Assembly (NCBI GenBank): GCA_028564925.1
Contig: CM053029.1
Coordinates: 585,721,168 to 585,785,167, forward strand
Length of the DNA: 64,000 bases
Source: Lithobates sylvaticus
Taxonomy: Eukaryota > Chordata > Amphibia > Anura > Ranidae
Reading direction: 5' to 3'
Positions 21,301 through 31,668 of the stretch are shown here, one piece after another. Below the pieces are notes generated by a model that saw nothing but the letters and a program-made list of their open reading frames with translations, searched no databases and was not told the DNA's origin. A program made the position numbers and the translations under genes. Position 1 is the first letter of the stretch; each line of letters opens with the position of its first letter.

Positions 21301-23825
21301 GGAACCAGTGGGAAAGGCTCTGGGATCAGTGGGAAAGGCTCTGGGACCAGTGGGAAAGGCCCTGGGACCAGTGGGAATGGCTCTGGGACCAGTGGGAAAG
21401 ACCCTGGGACCAGTGGGAAAGGCCCTGGGACCAGTGGGAAAGGCCTCGGGATGGGATCAGGGGGACCCATAATGGTTTCTTGCACCGCCCTGAAGGTTCT
21501 AGTTACGCCTCTGTATTATTATTATTATACAGGATTTACTGTATATAGCACCAACAGTTATGCGGGTATGGAAGCTTGCTGAGGGGTACAAGGCTGGCTT
21601 GGTATATGGAGGCATACTAGGGGATTAAGAGAATTTTAGGAGGTACGGAGGTGTGTGTGTGTGGGGGGGGGGGGGGGGGGCAGAAGTGTACTGGGGGGTA
21701 CAGAGGATGCTGGGAGACACAGAGGTGTGCTGGGGGGTACGGAGGTATACTATGGGTACAGGGTCTATTTGGGAGGTACAGAGATGTGCAGAGGGTATGG
21801 AGGTGTGCTAAGGGGTACAGAGGCATTCCGGGGGGTGTAGAGATGTGTTAAAGGGGTATGGCATTAGGTGGTTCATGGAAAACTACGCCCATTTTAAATG
21901 CGCCATCCCTAATTAAGATATGTTCTCCACCTACAATGGCGGGCTGAACATGGTGTCCCTGAATTTTTTTTGGAAGGTTGGCAAACTAGTAAGGGATCCC
22001 GTTGCAGAACACATGAAAGGGTCCTGCTTCAGGACCCTACTAAAGGACCCTGTAACAGAAGTAAAGGGCCTGGGACCAGTGGGAAAGGCCCTGGGACCAG
22101 TAGGAAAGGCTCTGGGATCAGTGGGAAAGGCTCTGGGACCAGTGGGAAAGGCCCTGGGACCAGTGGGAAAGGCCCTAAGACCAGTGGGAAAGGCCCTGGG
22201 ACCAGTGGGAAAGGCTCTGGGACCTGTGGAAAAGGCTCTGGGACCAGTGGGAAAGGCTCTGGGACCAGTGGGAAAGGCTCTGGGACCAGTGGGAAAGGCT
22301 CTGGGACCTGTGGGAAAGGCTCTGGGACCTGTGGGAAAGGCTCTGGGACCAGTGGGAAAGGCTCTGGGACCAGTGGGAAAGGCTCTGGGACCCGTGGAAA
22401 AGGCTCTGGAACCAGTGGGAAAGGCTCTGGGATCAGTGGGAAAGGCTCTGGGACCAGTGGGAATGGCTCTGGGACCAGTGGGAAAGACCCTGGGACCAGT
22501 GGGAAAGGCCCTGGGACCAGTGGGAAAGGCCTCGGGATGGGATCAGGGGGACCCATAATGGTTTCTTGCACCGCCCTGAAGGTTCTAGTTACGCCTCTGT
22601 ATTATTATTATTATACAGGATTTACTGTATATAGCACCAACAGTTATGCGGGTATGGAAGCTTGCTGAGGGGTACAAGGCTGGCTTGGTATATGGAGGCA
22701 TACTAGGGGATTAAGAGGATTTTAGGAGGTACGGAGGTGTGTGTGTGTGTGGGGGGGGGGGTGCAGAAGTGTACTGGGGGGTACAGAGGATGCTGGGAGA
22801 CACAGAGGTGTGGTGGGGGATACGGAGGTATACTATGGGTACAGGGTCTATTTGGGAGGTACAGAGATGTGCAGAGGGTATGGAGGTGTGCTAAGGGGTA
22901 CAGAGGCATTCCGGGGGGTGTAGAGATGTGTTAAAGGGGTATGGCATTAGGTGGTTCATGGAAAACGACGCCCATTTTAAATGCACCATCCCTAATTAAG
23001 ATATGTTCTCCACCTACAATGGCGGGCTGAACATGGTGTCCCTAAATTTTTTTTGGAAGGTTGGCAAACTAGTAAGGGATCCCGTTGCAGAACACATGAA
23101 AGGGTCCTGCTTCAGGACTGTACTAAAGGACCCTGTAACAGAAGTAAAGGGCCTGGGACCAGTGGGAAAGGCCCTGGGACCAGTAGGAAAGGCTCTGGGA
23201 TCAGTGGGAAAGGCTCTGGGACCAGTGGGAAAGGCCCTAAGACCAGTGGGAAAGGCCCTAAGACCAGTGGGAAAGGCCCTAAGACCAGTGGGAAAGGCCC
23301 TGGGACCTGTGGAAAAGGCTCTGGGACCTGTGGGAAAGGCTCTGGGACCTGTGGGAAAGGCTCTGGGACCAGTGGGAAAGGCTCTGGGACCCGTGCAAAA
23401 GGCTCTGGAACCAGTGGGAAAGGCTCTGGGATCAGTGGGAAAGGCTCTGGGACCAGTGGGAAAGGCTCTGGGACCAGTGGGAAAGGCTCTGGAACCAGTG
23501 GGAAAGGCTCTGGGACCAGTGGGAAAGGCTCTGGGACCAGTGGGAAAGGCTCTGGAACCAGTGGGAAAGGCTCTGGAACCAGTGGGAAAGGCTCTGGGAT
23601 CAGTGGGAAAGGCTCTGGGACCAGTGGGAAAGGCTCTGGGACCAGTGGGAAAGGCTCTGGGACCAGTGGGAAAGGCTCTGGGACCAGTGGCAAGGGCCTC
23701 GGGATGGGATCAGGGGGACCCATAATGGTTTCTTGCACCGCCCTGAAGGTTCTAGTTATGCCTGTGTATTATTATTATTATTATTATTATTATACAGGAT
23801 TTACTGTATATAGCACCAACAGTTA
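18346..23825. repeat. Five-unit higher-order tandem repeat (units of ~1.0-1.2 kb)
   Basis: Five near-identical units start at about 18401, 19500, 20504, 21567 and 22653, preceded by a partial unit. Each holds, in order: TATGGAAGCTTGCTGAGG; a GTGTGTG/G-run; a block of GGTACAGAGG-like words; ATGCGCCATCCCTAATTAAG; a 21-bp minisatellite; CTGCACCGCCCTGAAGG or its TTGC variant; and an ATT-repeat followed by ATACAGGATTTACTG. Units differ mainly in the number of inner 21-bp repeats and in G-run and GT lengths. The high similarity suggests recent amplification or ongoing homogenisation. Confidence 0.95.
18746..19405 (+). other. Open frame over 21-bp minisatellite, array unit 1
   Basis: An ATG at 18746 opens a 219-codon frame that reads about 50 non-repeated residues (MFSTYNGGLNMVSLNFF...) and then a GPVGKAL heptad repeated to a common end GKASGWDQGDP. 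The 21-bp unit is GGGACCAGTGGGAAAGGCTCT. Because it is 21 bp and stop-free, a second plus frame (SGTSGKG repeats) and a minus frame (PEPFPLV repeats) are open too. That argues for a repeat side effect rather than a gene, although the elastin-like look is striking. The same frame recurs at 19855-20409, 20855-21472, 21920-22558 and 23003-23725. Confidence 0.5.
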
Positions 23826-24265
23826 TGCCGCATACACACGGTCGGAATTTCCGATGGAAACAGTCCGATGGGAGCTTTTCAGCGGATTTTCCGTGTGTAT
23901 GCCCATCGGTCTTTTTCTGTCGGAATTTCCGACGGACTTTGGATTGAGAACCTGTTCTCAATTTTTCAGCCGGAAAACCTTTCTATCGGATTTTCCGATC
24001 GTGTGTATGCAATTCCGACGCGCAAAATTCCGACGCATGCTCGGAAACAATTCGACGCATGTTCAGAAGCATTAAACTTCCCTTTTATAGTGCTGTCGAA
24101 CGTGTTTTATGCCGCTGTGTTACAGACCGTCGGAATTTGGTGTGATCGTGTGTAGGCAAGACAGTTTGAGGGAAATTCTGTCGGAATTCCGACGGGAAAA
24201 CCATCAGAGCTTTTTCCGACGAGAATTCCGACCGTGTGTACGCAGCATTAGTGAAGCGCTTTACA
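23766..24265 (+). mobile_element. L2/SINE-like tail split by a MITE
   Basis: The run of ATT repeats, ATACAGGATTTACTGTATAT and AGCACCAACAGTTA resembles the 3' end of L2-type LINEs and partner SINEs. The sequence resumes after the MITE as GTGAAGCGCTTTACAAC. The first part is also the right edge of every unit in the adjoining array, so the array was built from DNA that contained this tail. A similar ATT-rich piece (ATACAGAATTTATAAAGCACC) lies near 33310. Confidence 0.6.
23826..24247. mobile_element. Palindromic MITE, TWA duplication (third copy)
   Basis: Ends TGCCGCATACACACGG and (complement) TGCTGCGTACACACGG, with TTA at 23823-23825 and 24248-24250. The interior has several TCGGAATTTCCGA-type self-complementary words. 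No coding capacity. Confidence 0.9.
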
Positions 24266-24960
24266 ACGTCTGTACTAGATGTTCCTTTTATTTTGTCGGC
24301 CTTTGTTATAGTGTAAATTGTGAACACTCATCAAGTTAAAACCTTTGGTGTTATTTAGAATGCATTTTTATCATACAAAAGGTTGACTGCTCTAGCAGTA
24401 GAAGTTTCCTTTTCTACTTTGTATATTAATTGTCAGTGATGGAAATATTTCCAGTGTACTGTATACAAGTCCACACACTGATATTTTATACTATCAATTG
24501 TCAAATTTTTTAAATAAGAAAAAAAAAAAAATCACAGCATCCCTTATCCTACAGAGACATCTAGTGTTCGCCGGGTCTCGAGTAAAACTCGAATTACTAC
24601 ACTTCATGCATAAAAAACTGTTCTGTTTATCCGTGGGCAAGAAATTCTGCTTAGGGCCAGGGAAAGAAAAACACAGCACATGGTTTACATTTTTTAGGAC
24701 AGCACCTGGCTGACAAAGTACCGGGCTGTGGAATAAAAATATCTCCCGTACTGCATGGCTCCCTCGTTCAAACCAAATCCTCCTGTCCCTCTTTCTTCCT
24801 GATAGTCCCACCTTTCGGTCTGATGAATTTACCTGTATAAAAAAAAAATTGATTATTTTAGTATCAAAAGTGTATTACTCTGCTGTATTTCAGAACACCT
24901 CTAAATTACTGCCGTTGGTATTTTAAAATAATAGCAAATAATAAAATTGGGGCGTGCTGT
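24266..24960. other. Unassigned, no gene seen
   Basis: AT-rich DNA with no recognisable element ends, no tandem repeats apart from short poly-A runs near 24525 and 24840, and no convincing frame. One of the few stretches that could be old single-copy DNA. Confidence 0.4.
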
Positions 24961-24991
24961 AAGGCCGCGTTCACATTATCATGTAGCGCCG

Positions 24992-26191
24992 CAGGGGCGT
25001 TGCTAGATCTACAAAAGATCTGGGGCTAGAGCCCATAGCAACGTAGTAAAGAAAGTCGTACGCTTGGGCGGGCATACACATGTATATAATATACTATACG
25101 TGTGTGTGTGTGTGTGTGTGTGTGTATATTCCCAGAGAGTCCCCCCCTTGCATCAGGGTTCCCAGAGAGCCTCCCCCTTAAATCAGGGTCCCCAGAGAGC
25201 CTCCCCTTTAAATCAGGGTCCCAGAGAGCCTCTCCCTTAGATCAGGGTCCCCAGAGAGCCTCCCCCCTGCATCAGGGTCCCCTAGAGAGCCCCCACTTAC
25301 ATCAGGGTCCCCAGAGAGCCCCCCTTACATTAGGATCCAAAGAGAGCCTCCCCCTTGCATCAGGGTCCCCAGAGAGCCTCCCCCCTGCATCAGGGTCCCC
25401 AGAGAGCCCCCACTTACATCAGGGTCCCCAGAGAGCCTCCCCCTTAAATCAGGGTCCCAGAGAGCCTCCCCTTTAGATCAGGGTCCCCAGAGAGCCTCCC
25501 CCCTGCATCAGGGTCCCCAGAGAGCCCCCACTTACATCAGGGTCCCCAGAGAGCCTCCCCCTTAAATCAGGGTCCCAGAGAGCCTCCCCTTTAGATCAGG
25601 GTTCCCAGAGAGCCTAATATACTATACGTGTGTGTGTGTATATATTCCCAGAGAGTCCCCCCTTACATCAGGGTCCCCAGAGAGCCCCCCTTACATTAGG
25701 ATCCATAGAGAGCCTCCCCCTTGCATCAGGGTCCCCAGAGAGCCTCCCCCCTGCATCAGGGTCCCCAGAGAGCCCCCACTTACATCAGGGTCCCCAGAGA
25801 GCCTCCCCCTTAAATCAGGGTCCCAGAGAGCCTCCCCTTTAGATCAGGGTCCCCAGAGAGCCTCCCCCCTGCATCAGGGTCCCTAGAGAGCCCCCACTTA
25901 CATCAGGGTCCCCAGAGAGCCTCCCCCTGCATCAGGGTCCCTAGAGAGCCCCCACTTACATCAAGGTCCCCAGAGAGCCTCCCCCCTGCATCAGGGTCCC
26001 TAGAGAGCCCCCACTTACATCAGGGTCCCCAGAGAGCCTCCCCCCTGCATCAGGGTCCCTAGAGAGCCCCCACTTACATCAGGGTTCCCAGAGAGCCTCC
26101 TCTCCCCTTGGGGACCCCTGCAGAGACTCGGGTCTATGGGCCCCAGATTCGGGGCTATAGCCCAAAAAGCCACCCCCTAGAGATGCCACTG
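24992..26191. mobile_element. hAT-like element carrying a 30-bp minisatellite
   Basis: Left end CAGGGGCGTTGCTAGATC and right end CCCCCTAGAGATGCCACTG are imperfect complements. TGTAGCGC (24982-24989, two bases before the element) and TGTAGCGG (26192-26199) form a 7-of-8 match duplication. The ends resemble those of the hAT at 2921-4911. Just inside the left end is AGATCTACAAAAGATCT, a short perfect fold-back. Confidence 0.65.
25130..26100. repeat. About 30-bp minisatellite
   Basis: Some thirty units of CATCAGGGTCCCCAGAGAGC plus CTCCCCCCTG, with variants reading CCCCCACTTA or CTCCCCTTTA in the second half. A GTGTGTG microsatellite near 25098-25125, with its ATATACTATACGTG lead, reappears at 25617-25640, so a block of about 520 bp (GT run plus units) was duplicated as a whole. 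Open frames here are by-products. Confidence 0.95.
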
Positions 26192-26555
26192 TGTAGCGGG
26201 AATGAGCAGTCCTGCTACACAATTTTTACATGCGCTACTGTGTGTCGTATAGGGCAGCACATTCACTTGAATGGGCTGCCCAATGTGTGTTTGTCACCCG
26301 AAAAGAAGCTCCCGCCTCTTTTTGACAAGCTTCACACGATTTTTGAATCACCATTTGCCGTGATTGCCGCTCGTTCCTGACATGCAACAATTGCGGCAGA
26401 TTCTTATCACGTTTGGGGTGCCACTGAAGGATAATGGCACCCAAATGTGAGCAGCGTGTTTTGCTGCAATTGCAACGCGATTTGGGATCGCAGGCAGAAT
26501 CACAGTGATTTTGGCCGCAATCCCAAATCGCGACATGTAAACGGGGCCTTAGTAA

Positions 26556-27455
26556 TTAACCACTTAAGCCCCTGACCATTTTGCTGGCCAATGACCAGAG
26601 CACATTTTGCGATTTGGCACTGCGTCGCTTTAACTGATAATTGCGTGGTCGTGCGACGTGGCTCCCAAACAAAATTGACGTCCTTTTTTTCCCACAAATA
26701 GAGCTTTTTACTTTTGGGGGTATTGTATCACCTCTGCGGTTTTTATTTTTTGCGCTATAAACTAAAATAGAGCGACAATTTTGAAAAAAACACATTATTT
26801 TTTAATTTTTGCTATAATAAATATCCCCAATAAATATATTAAAAATATATATTTTTCCTCAGTTTAGGCCAATAGGTATTCTTTTACATATTTTTGGTAA
26901 ATAGGGGATGGTTTTATGCCATTTTTATTAATATTTTTTTTTTACTAGTAATGGCAGCGATCTGCGATTTTTATCATGACTGCGACATTGTGGCGGACAC
27001 ATCGGACACTTTTGGGACCATTGTCATTTTTTACAGCGATCAGTGCTATAAAATTGCACTGATTACTGTAAAAATTACACTGGCAGTGAATGGGGTTAAC
27101 CACTTGGGGGCTAGGAAGGGGTTAAGTGTGTCCTAGGGGGTGTGTCTAACTGTTAGGGGGATGGGCTACAAATGACACTTCACTGATCATAGCTCCCGAT
27201 CACAGGGAGCTATGATCAGTGACAGTGTCACTAGGCAGAACAGGGAGATGCTTGTGTACATTAGCATCTCCCCGTTCTTCAGCTCCGACCCACGATCCTG
27301 ATCACGGTGCTCGCGGCAGGGTCGTGGGTGCTCCACCGGCGACGCGCACGTGACCACACTGCGGCAAATTCAAAGGGACGTACCTGTACACCCATTTGCC
27401 CAGCCGTGCCATTCTGCCGACGTATATGTACATGAGGCAGTCGGCAAGTGGCTAA
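26556..27455. mobile_element. TTAA-flanked non-autonomous element (copy T2)
   Basis: Starts TTAACCACTTAAGCCCCTGA and ends GCAAGTGGCTAA, where the last TTAA has become CTAA. The order of internal landmarks is the family's standard one in reverse: GCGTCGCTTTAACTGATAAT, a GCGCTATAAAC word, AT-rich middle, ATGGCAGCGATCTGCGA, and a GC-rich end with GATCACGGTGCTCGCGG. It carries no minisatellite, so it helps define the basic body. No transposase. Confidence 0.8.
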
Positions 27456-28290
27456 AGAAGAATTCCTGGTATGGATATTTTTACATCCTGAGCATTCGTG
27501 CTTGTACTTGCAGGACGCCCCAAATTTGCAGGTACACTCGTTATATTGCCAGCACACCCCCTTTTTTCTTGTGGCCGATTGTCCGGGGTTGGATGAGTCA
27601 CCGCCCCCCCCCCCCCCCCCCCTGGAAAAAACGGACTCGTTGTCCTCGCCGACATCATAAGTCGCATCCACAGGCTAATATCCTTGTGATCCCACCGCAA
27701 TGACGGGCGTATTGCCCTCCTTTGCTGGAACTGTTCATCATAGCGCAACCACGTCGTTCCCCCGTAGACTCTTTGTGCCTCACCCACCCAAATAGCAGAA
27801 CAGCGCCGAACAATGTTCTGGGTTCTTCTCTCCAATTACACTAGCCAATTCTGGAAAGTCCGCGAAAATAAGCCTGTATCTCCTCTTCTCCTCATCCTCC
27901 TCCTTATGATCCTCAGGCATCACCATGTCTAAATTTAATTTCTCCAGCAGCAGTAGTGTGATTATCTCCACGTACTCACCTTTCCATATCTTCTCCCACA
28001 CCTACTGTTTAAGGTGCGCCCCAAGAGGCCCCTCAAAACACACATTAACCTCACACTTAGCAGCGTCTGCCAGCCTGACCAGATCCTGTTTCTTAGCTGC
28101 CTCCCCTGCCGTGTCCCCCGCCGCCGTCTTGGGAGACTCATCCTGTCCTACTACCGCCATTACAGCCAACCTGAGAGTGTTGACGCTGCTGTGGGAGGCA
28201 TGGGCGCAACCCCTGTTACGGGATTCCCCGATACCGGGCTTCTCTGCAGTGAAGTTTTCTACAAAATCCAGCATTGGACGTACTTCTAGG
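27456..28290 (-). mobile_element. DIRS-like retroelement ORF1 fossil
   Basis: On the minus strand this segment shows a Gly-rich linker, a CCCH-type zinc-finger-like cluster (GVCWQYNECTCKFGASCKYK, then HECSGC), and upstream LRYDEQFQQRRA and LRWDHKDISLWMRL. I recognise this combination from the ORF1/Gag-like proteins of DIRS-type (tyrosine recombinase) retroelements of frogs, from memory only. The pieces lie in different frames, so the copy is broken, with several breaks. No reverse transcriptase or recombinase part is seen nearby. Another retroelement family with a similar finger is possible. Confidence 0.5.
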
Positions 28291-28315
28291 GCTCACCTCC
28301 CAGGGGGCCCCTGAG
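28243..28315 (-). repeat. 73-bp segment duplicated at 30064-30136
   Basis: The block running from CTGCAGTGAAGTTTTCTACA to CCTCCCAGGGGGCCCCT occurs here and again at 30064-30136 in the same orientation, with a few differences. It belongs to the start of the DIRS-like fossil. The 1.75 kb between the copies holds other elements, so this is either two fragments of related copies or a local duplication. Confidence 0.8.
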
Positions 28316-28602
28316 AATATACCCAGGTGATTAGGAGAAATACGATTAAAGGGTAGCCCAATGAACCTGCCCTTGAACACTGGTGGAGCACTGAAAAGAG
28401 GAGGAAGCCTGCATGGACAAGGGATAAGTACTTTTCAAATGTGGAGCAAGTTGTCTTCATTTGGATATCTGCAAAATATGGATCAAGCAATATCTACGGT
28501 GTATTAGAATTCTGGCACATATGCTTTGTTATGATTGGTATCTATGAAAAAGTGAAAATTGATACTATTGGAGGCTTATTTACTTTACATGTGGATTGTA
28601 AC

Positions 28603-29578
28603 CAGTGATGTAAGTAACTGAGTTAAAATAAACTGAGTTACCTAACGCAGTTACTTTAGAGGGTAACGAGTAATCTAACTGATTACTTTCCCCCTCATGG
28701 TAACTCAGTTCCCATTACTTTGGCTTAGTTACCCCAATTACATCTACCGCCACTAGATGGCAGTAGTGTAATTCCGGTGTCCTGCTGAAAAAGTTCCCCC
28801 GCCGGATAAGGACCCCCTGTACTGCGCAGGCACAGCGCTTGCGCAGTACGAAGGACTACGGAGCTTCCGAGAATTGCCGAACCTAAACAGCTCTGAGTGA
28901 ACTCTACACCGCGCAGGTGCAGTTAACATGTAATTGTACGAAGTGATGCCACACGCTCCTGATGCTCGTGCTACTCTGCAAGGGGCGTCTATCTTGTAAG
29001 TAAGGGGCGGGTCTAGTATTACTGCAACCAAGGGGCGCATTTATTATTATTGTTATATATCGAGCTCTGCCCATTAATTTAACATTCACCCTCTTCTGTA
29101 GCCATCCGCCCCTTACACGATATAATAATAATAGACCCGCCCCTTACACGATATAATAATAATAGACCCGCCCCTTACACGATATAATAATAATAGACCC
29201 GCCTCTTACGCGATATAATAATAATAGACCCGCCCCTTACACGATATAATAATAATAGACCCGCCCTTTACACGATATAATAATAATAGACCCGCCCCTT
29301 GCTTACACGCTATAACAGATCTGCCCCTTGGTTAGAGTAATAATAGAGCAGCCCCTTGGTTACACGATATATAACAATAATAATAAATGCGCCCCTTGGT
29401 TACAGTAATACTAGACCCGCCCCTTAGTTACACGCATAGAATACAAAAAAGAAAGTCAGTTACTTTGCTGCGTAACTAATTACTTTTCCAATGTAGTAAC
29501 TGAGTTACTAACGCAATTACTTTTTGGGAGAAGTAATTTGTAACTAATTACTTTTTTAAAGTAAGATGATCAACACTG
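28603..29578. mobile_element. hAT-type element with 31-bp minisatellite
   Basis: Starts CAGTGATGTAAGTAACTGAG and ends GATGATCAACACTG. ATTGTAAC (28595-28602) and ATCGTAAC (29579-29586) form a 7-of-8 duplication. Outer arms are long imperfect complements made of AACTGAGTTAC and TAACTAATTAC words, as in a vertebrate hAT family known for GTAACTGAGTTAC-type ends. No transposase. Confidence 0.8.
29105..29330. repeat. 31-bp minisatellite
   Basis: About seven units of CGATATAATAATAATAGACC plus CGCCCCTTACA, with decaying copies on the right containing ACCCGCCCCTTAGTTACACG near 29410. An inverted, partial version (GGGGCGGGTCTAGTATTACT) lies on the left at about 29005-29025, so the array may have begun between inverted arms. 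Confidence 0.9.
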
Positions 29579-30136
29579 ATCGTAACATCGGTTATGAGGG
29601 GTGGAACCTTTTAATTTATAACATCTTGCTGGATCTTGGAATCGAGACCATTCCCAGTGGATTTACAAAGGCATTTTATCTATGCCCATGAGGTGAGTGT
29701 TCTGTGAGCACATTGGTGTGGTGTCAGCGGTTTCACTCATCGGATTAACTGTCAAGTTTTTGAAATTTCATCCACATAACAGTTTGAATCACTGGATCAT
29801 TTTTGTTTATGGACTTTTTTTGCACTCATTCAGTTATTATGTCACTATTTTTTATGAACATTTATTGAACGTTATATCACACTATTGTTATATTTTCACT
29901 ATTTGGCTGATGGATTGCTAGGTTATGCGCAAGATCACCTTAATTTTAATTAGGAGGGGGCGTATCCCCATCAGATCACCTTTAGTGCAGCTGAGCCTGG
30001 AAACCCAAAGCGGTTAATCCCCACAGTACCAGAAGTTCAGAAGCGGGAAAAGGAGAGGGCGGCACTGCAGTGAAGTTTTCTACAGAATTAAGCATGGGAC
30101 GTACTTCTAGGGCTCACCTCCCAGGGGGCCCCTGCA

Positions 30137-30782
30137 TGGGCGTCCACAGAACTTTTTTCAGGGGGGGTGGATCATTTTAGGGTCACCCATGCGCCGCCCT
30201 TTTTCGACAACCTCCTTATCACATTATCATGGTCAGAGACTGCAGACGTAGTACAGTCCCTAGGACAAGTAATGGATAATGGCCAACAGGCCCTCTTACC
30301 AGACCCAGCAAAACTACAGCAGTAATGCCTCGGGCTGGACAATCGCTCACTCTGGGTTCCCCGGGAGCGACTCTGGTCAGTAGTGTAGCATTTTTGTACC
30401 CTGGCAGTGGCTCAGTCTTTCTCTCTCTGGTGGTGCTGGGCAGCGTGGCTCTCTTTGGTGGTGCTGGGCAGTGTGGCTCTCTCTTTGGTTTAGCTGAGCA
30501 GCGTGGCTCTCTCTCTGGTAGTGCTGGGCAGCAAGGCTCTCTGTCTGGTGGCACTGGGCAGCATGGCTCTCTCTCTGGTGGCGCTGGGCAGCGTGTCTCT
30601 CTCTCTGGTGGTGCTGGGCAACATGGCTCTCTCTGGTGGCACTGGGTAGCGTGGCTCTCTCTCTGGTGGCGCCGGGCAGCGCGGCTCTCTCGCTGGTGAC
30701 ACTGGGCAGCGTGGCTCTCTCGCTGGTGACACTGGGCAGCGTGGCTCTCTCGCTGGCTTCCGCCCAGCACATTCCTCATTCT
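30137..30782. repeat. Repeat with 30-bp minisatellite (30410-30765)
   Basis: From about 30410 the unit CTGGTGGTGCTGGGCAGCGT plus GGCTCTCTCT repeats about eleven times with changes. Three frames on the minus strand (RESHAAQCHQ-type repeats, up to 186 codons) and one on the plus strand are open because the unit is 30 bp. The lead-in near 30137 (GCATGGGCGTCCACAGAAC) looks like the start of a dispersed repeat. No gene. Confidence 0.85.
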
Positions 30783-31615
30783 TGACTTTTAATAAGCACT
30801 TACCTTTCTAGGGTGCCCGCGATGTCGGCCGCCCAAGGCCGACCCGTCCCTCGGCTCTCAGGTCCCGGGGCCGCCATTCAAAGTAAGGGAAACAGGCAGT
30901 TGAGCCTTGCGGCTTCACTGCCCGTTTCATACTGCCCATGCGCGGGTCGCGCAGCGCTTTGTGATTGGGGCGCGCTGTGTTGTGAATGAATGAATGAATA
31001 ATTTGTATAGCACTGCAAATGCGAACTGAATGGCCTCAAGGCGCTAGATTCGACCTGTGTTGTCAAGCTTCTAGAAGAGGTGGGTCTTGAGTTTTTTCCT
31101 GAAGGCCCGATGGTTTTCTTCCATACGGATGTGAGTCGGTAGAGCGTTCCATAGCCGTGGTCCTTGGACTGCGAATCTCCGTTCTCCCTTTGATTTGTAA
31201 CGGGATTTGGGAATGAGGAGAAGGTTTTGGTTAGATGATCGAAGACTGCGATTGGGTGTATGGCGTTTTATTTTCTCGAGTAGGTATTGAGGGGCGTTGC
31301 CTTGTGTGCATTTGTGGGTGAGGCAGAGGGCCTTAAATGTGACCAGATTCTTTACGGTAAGCCAATGTAGGTTCCTCAGGGAAGGGGAGATGGATTCCCA
31401 GGGACACACACAGTTCCCACAACACGCCGCCCCCCATTCACCAGAAGGCAACGTGAGGAGGAGAAGACCGAAGATCACCGCGGAATAGGAAGAGGCAGAT
31501 TAGGACGATCTGCCTAGCAACAGGCATTTCTGGTAAGTGTAAAAAATAATGTTTTATTTTTTTTATTTATTTTTTTATGCATTTTTTTTTTTTTTAGGGT
31601 GGACCGCCCCTTTAA
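30783..31615 (-). mobile_element. TTAAAG-type GC-rich TTAA element (copy U2), with LINE inside
   Basis: On the minus strand it begins TTAAAGGGGCGGTCCACCC (31615 leftwards) and shares with the complete copy at 43286-43788 the phrases GATCTTCGGTCTTC, CGCGCATG, GACCCGAGAGCCGAGGG-like and GGCGCCC/GGGCACCC blocks. The left (3') end is cut near 30783. An L2-type LINE tail interrupts it at 30986-31395. Confidence 0.7.
30986..31395 (-). mobile_element. L2-type LINE, 5' truncated 3' end
   Basis: The minus strand encodes SLRNLHWLTVKNLVTFKALC, HKCTQGNAPQYL, then RSLRSSNQNLL, KGERRFAVQGPRLWNALP and a stop near 31071. This is the C-terminal end of L2/CR1-group reverse transcriptases (usual form LHWLPV ... 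GDRAFSVAAPRLWNSLP). The 3' end finishes GTGCTATACAAATTATTCATTC followed by more ATTC units, the short tandem tail used by L2-type LINEs. The surviving frame is free of stops, suggesting moderate age. Confidence 0.85.
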
Positions 31616-31668
31616 TTAATGCAAAAAAGTAAACATCCCTCCCACCCCTCCCCCCAAACCATCACCAC

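Larger units (their letters stand above)
24961..26549. mobile_element. AAGGCC-ended inverted-repeat element, with hAT inside
   Basis: The left end AAGGCCGCGTTCACATTA and the right end, in complement AAGGCCCCGTTTACATGTCG, match imperfectly over about 18 bases. The right half (26200-26549) has GATTTGGGATCGCAGGCAG and related words. A related outer pair occurs at 58275-59697. A minisatellite-bearing element sits inside at 24992-26191. Flanking duplication is unclear, so the superfamily is unassigned. Confidence 0.55.
28316..30063. other. Unassigned DNA split by a hAT
   Basis: The two flanks, 28316-28602 and 29579-30063, were continuous before the hAT at 28603-29578 entered. They have the look of untranslated retroelement sequence (for example ATTTATTGAACGTTATATCAC near 29860) but I cannot name the family. 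No host gene is visible. Confidence 0.4.

Noticed and set aside
23053-24075. 340-codon frame as a fusion protein
   Set aside because: It is the 21-bp array read in a second frame, running on by chance into an inserted MITE.
25130-26100. Regularly spaced repeats that at first look like a CRISPR array
   Set aside because: There are no unique spacers; the whole 30-bp unit repeats head to tail inside a hAT-like element in vertebrate-type DNA.
30219-30779. 186-codon minus-strand frame with RESHAAQCHQ repeats
   Set aside because: By-product of a 30-bp repeat; other frames are open over the same span.
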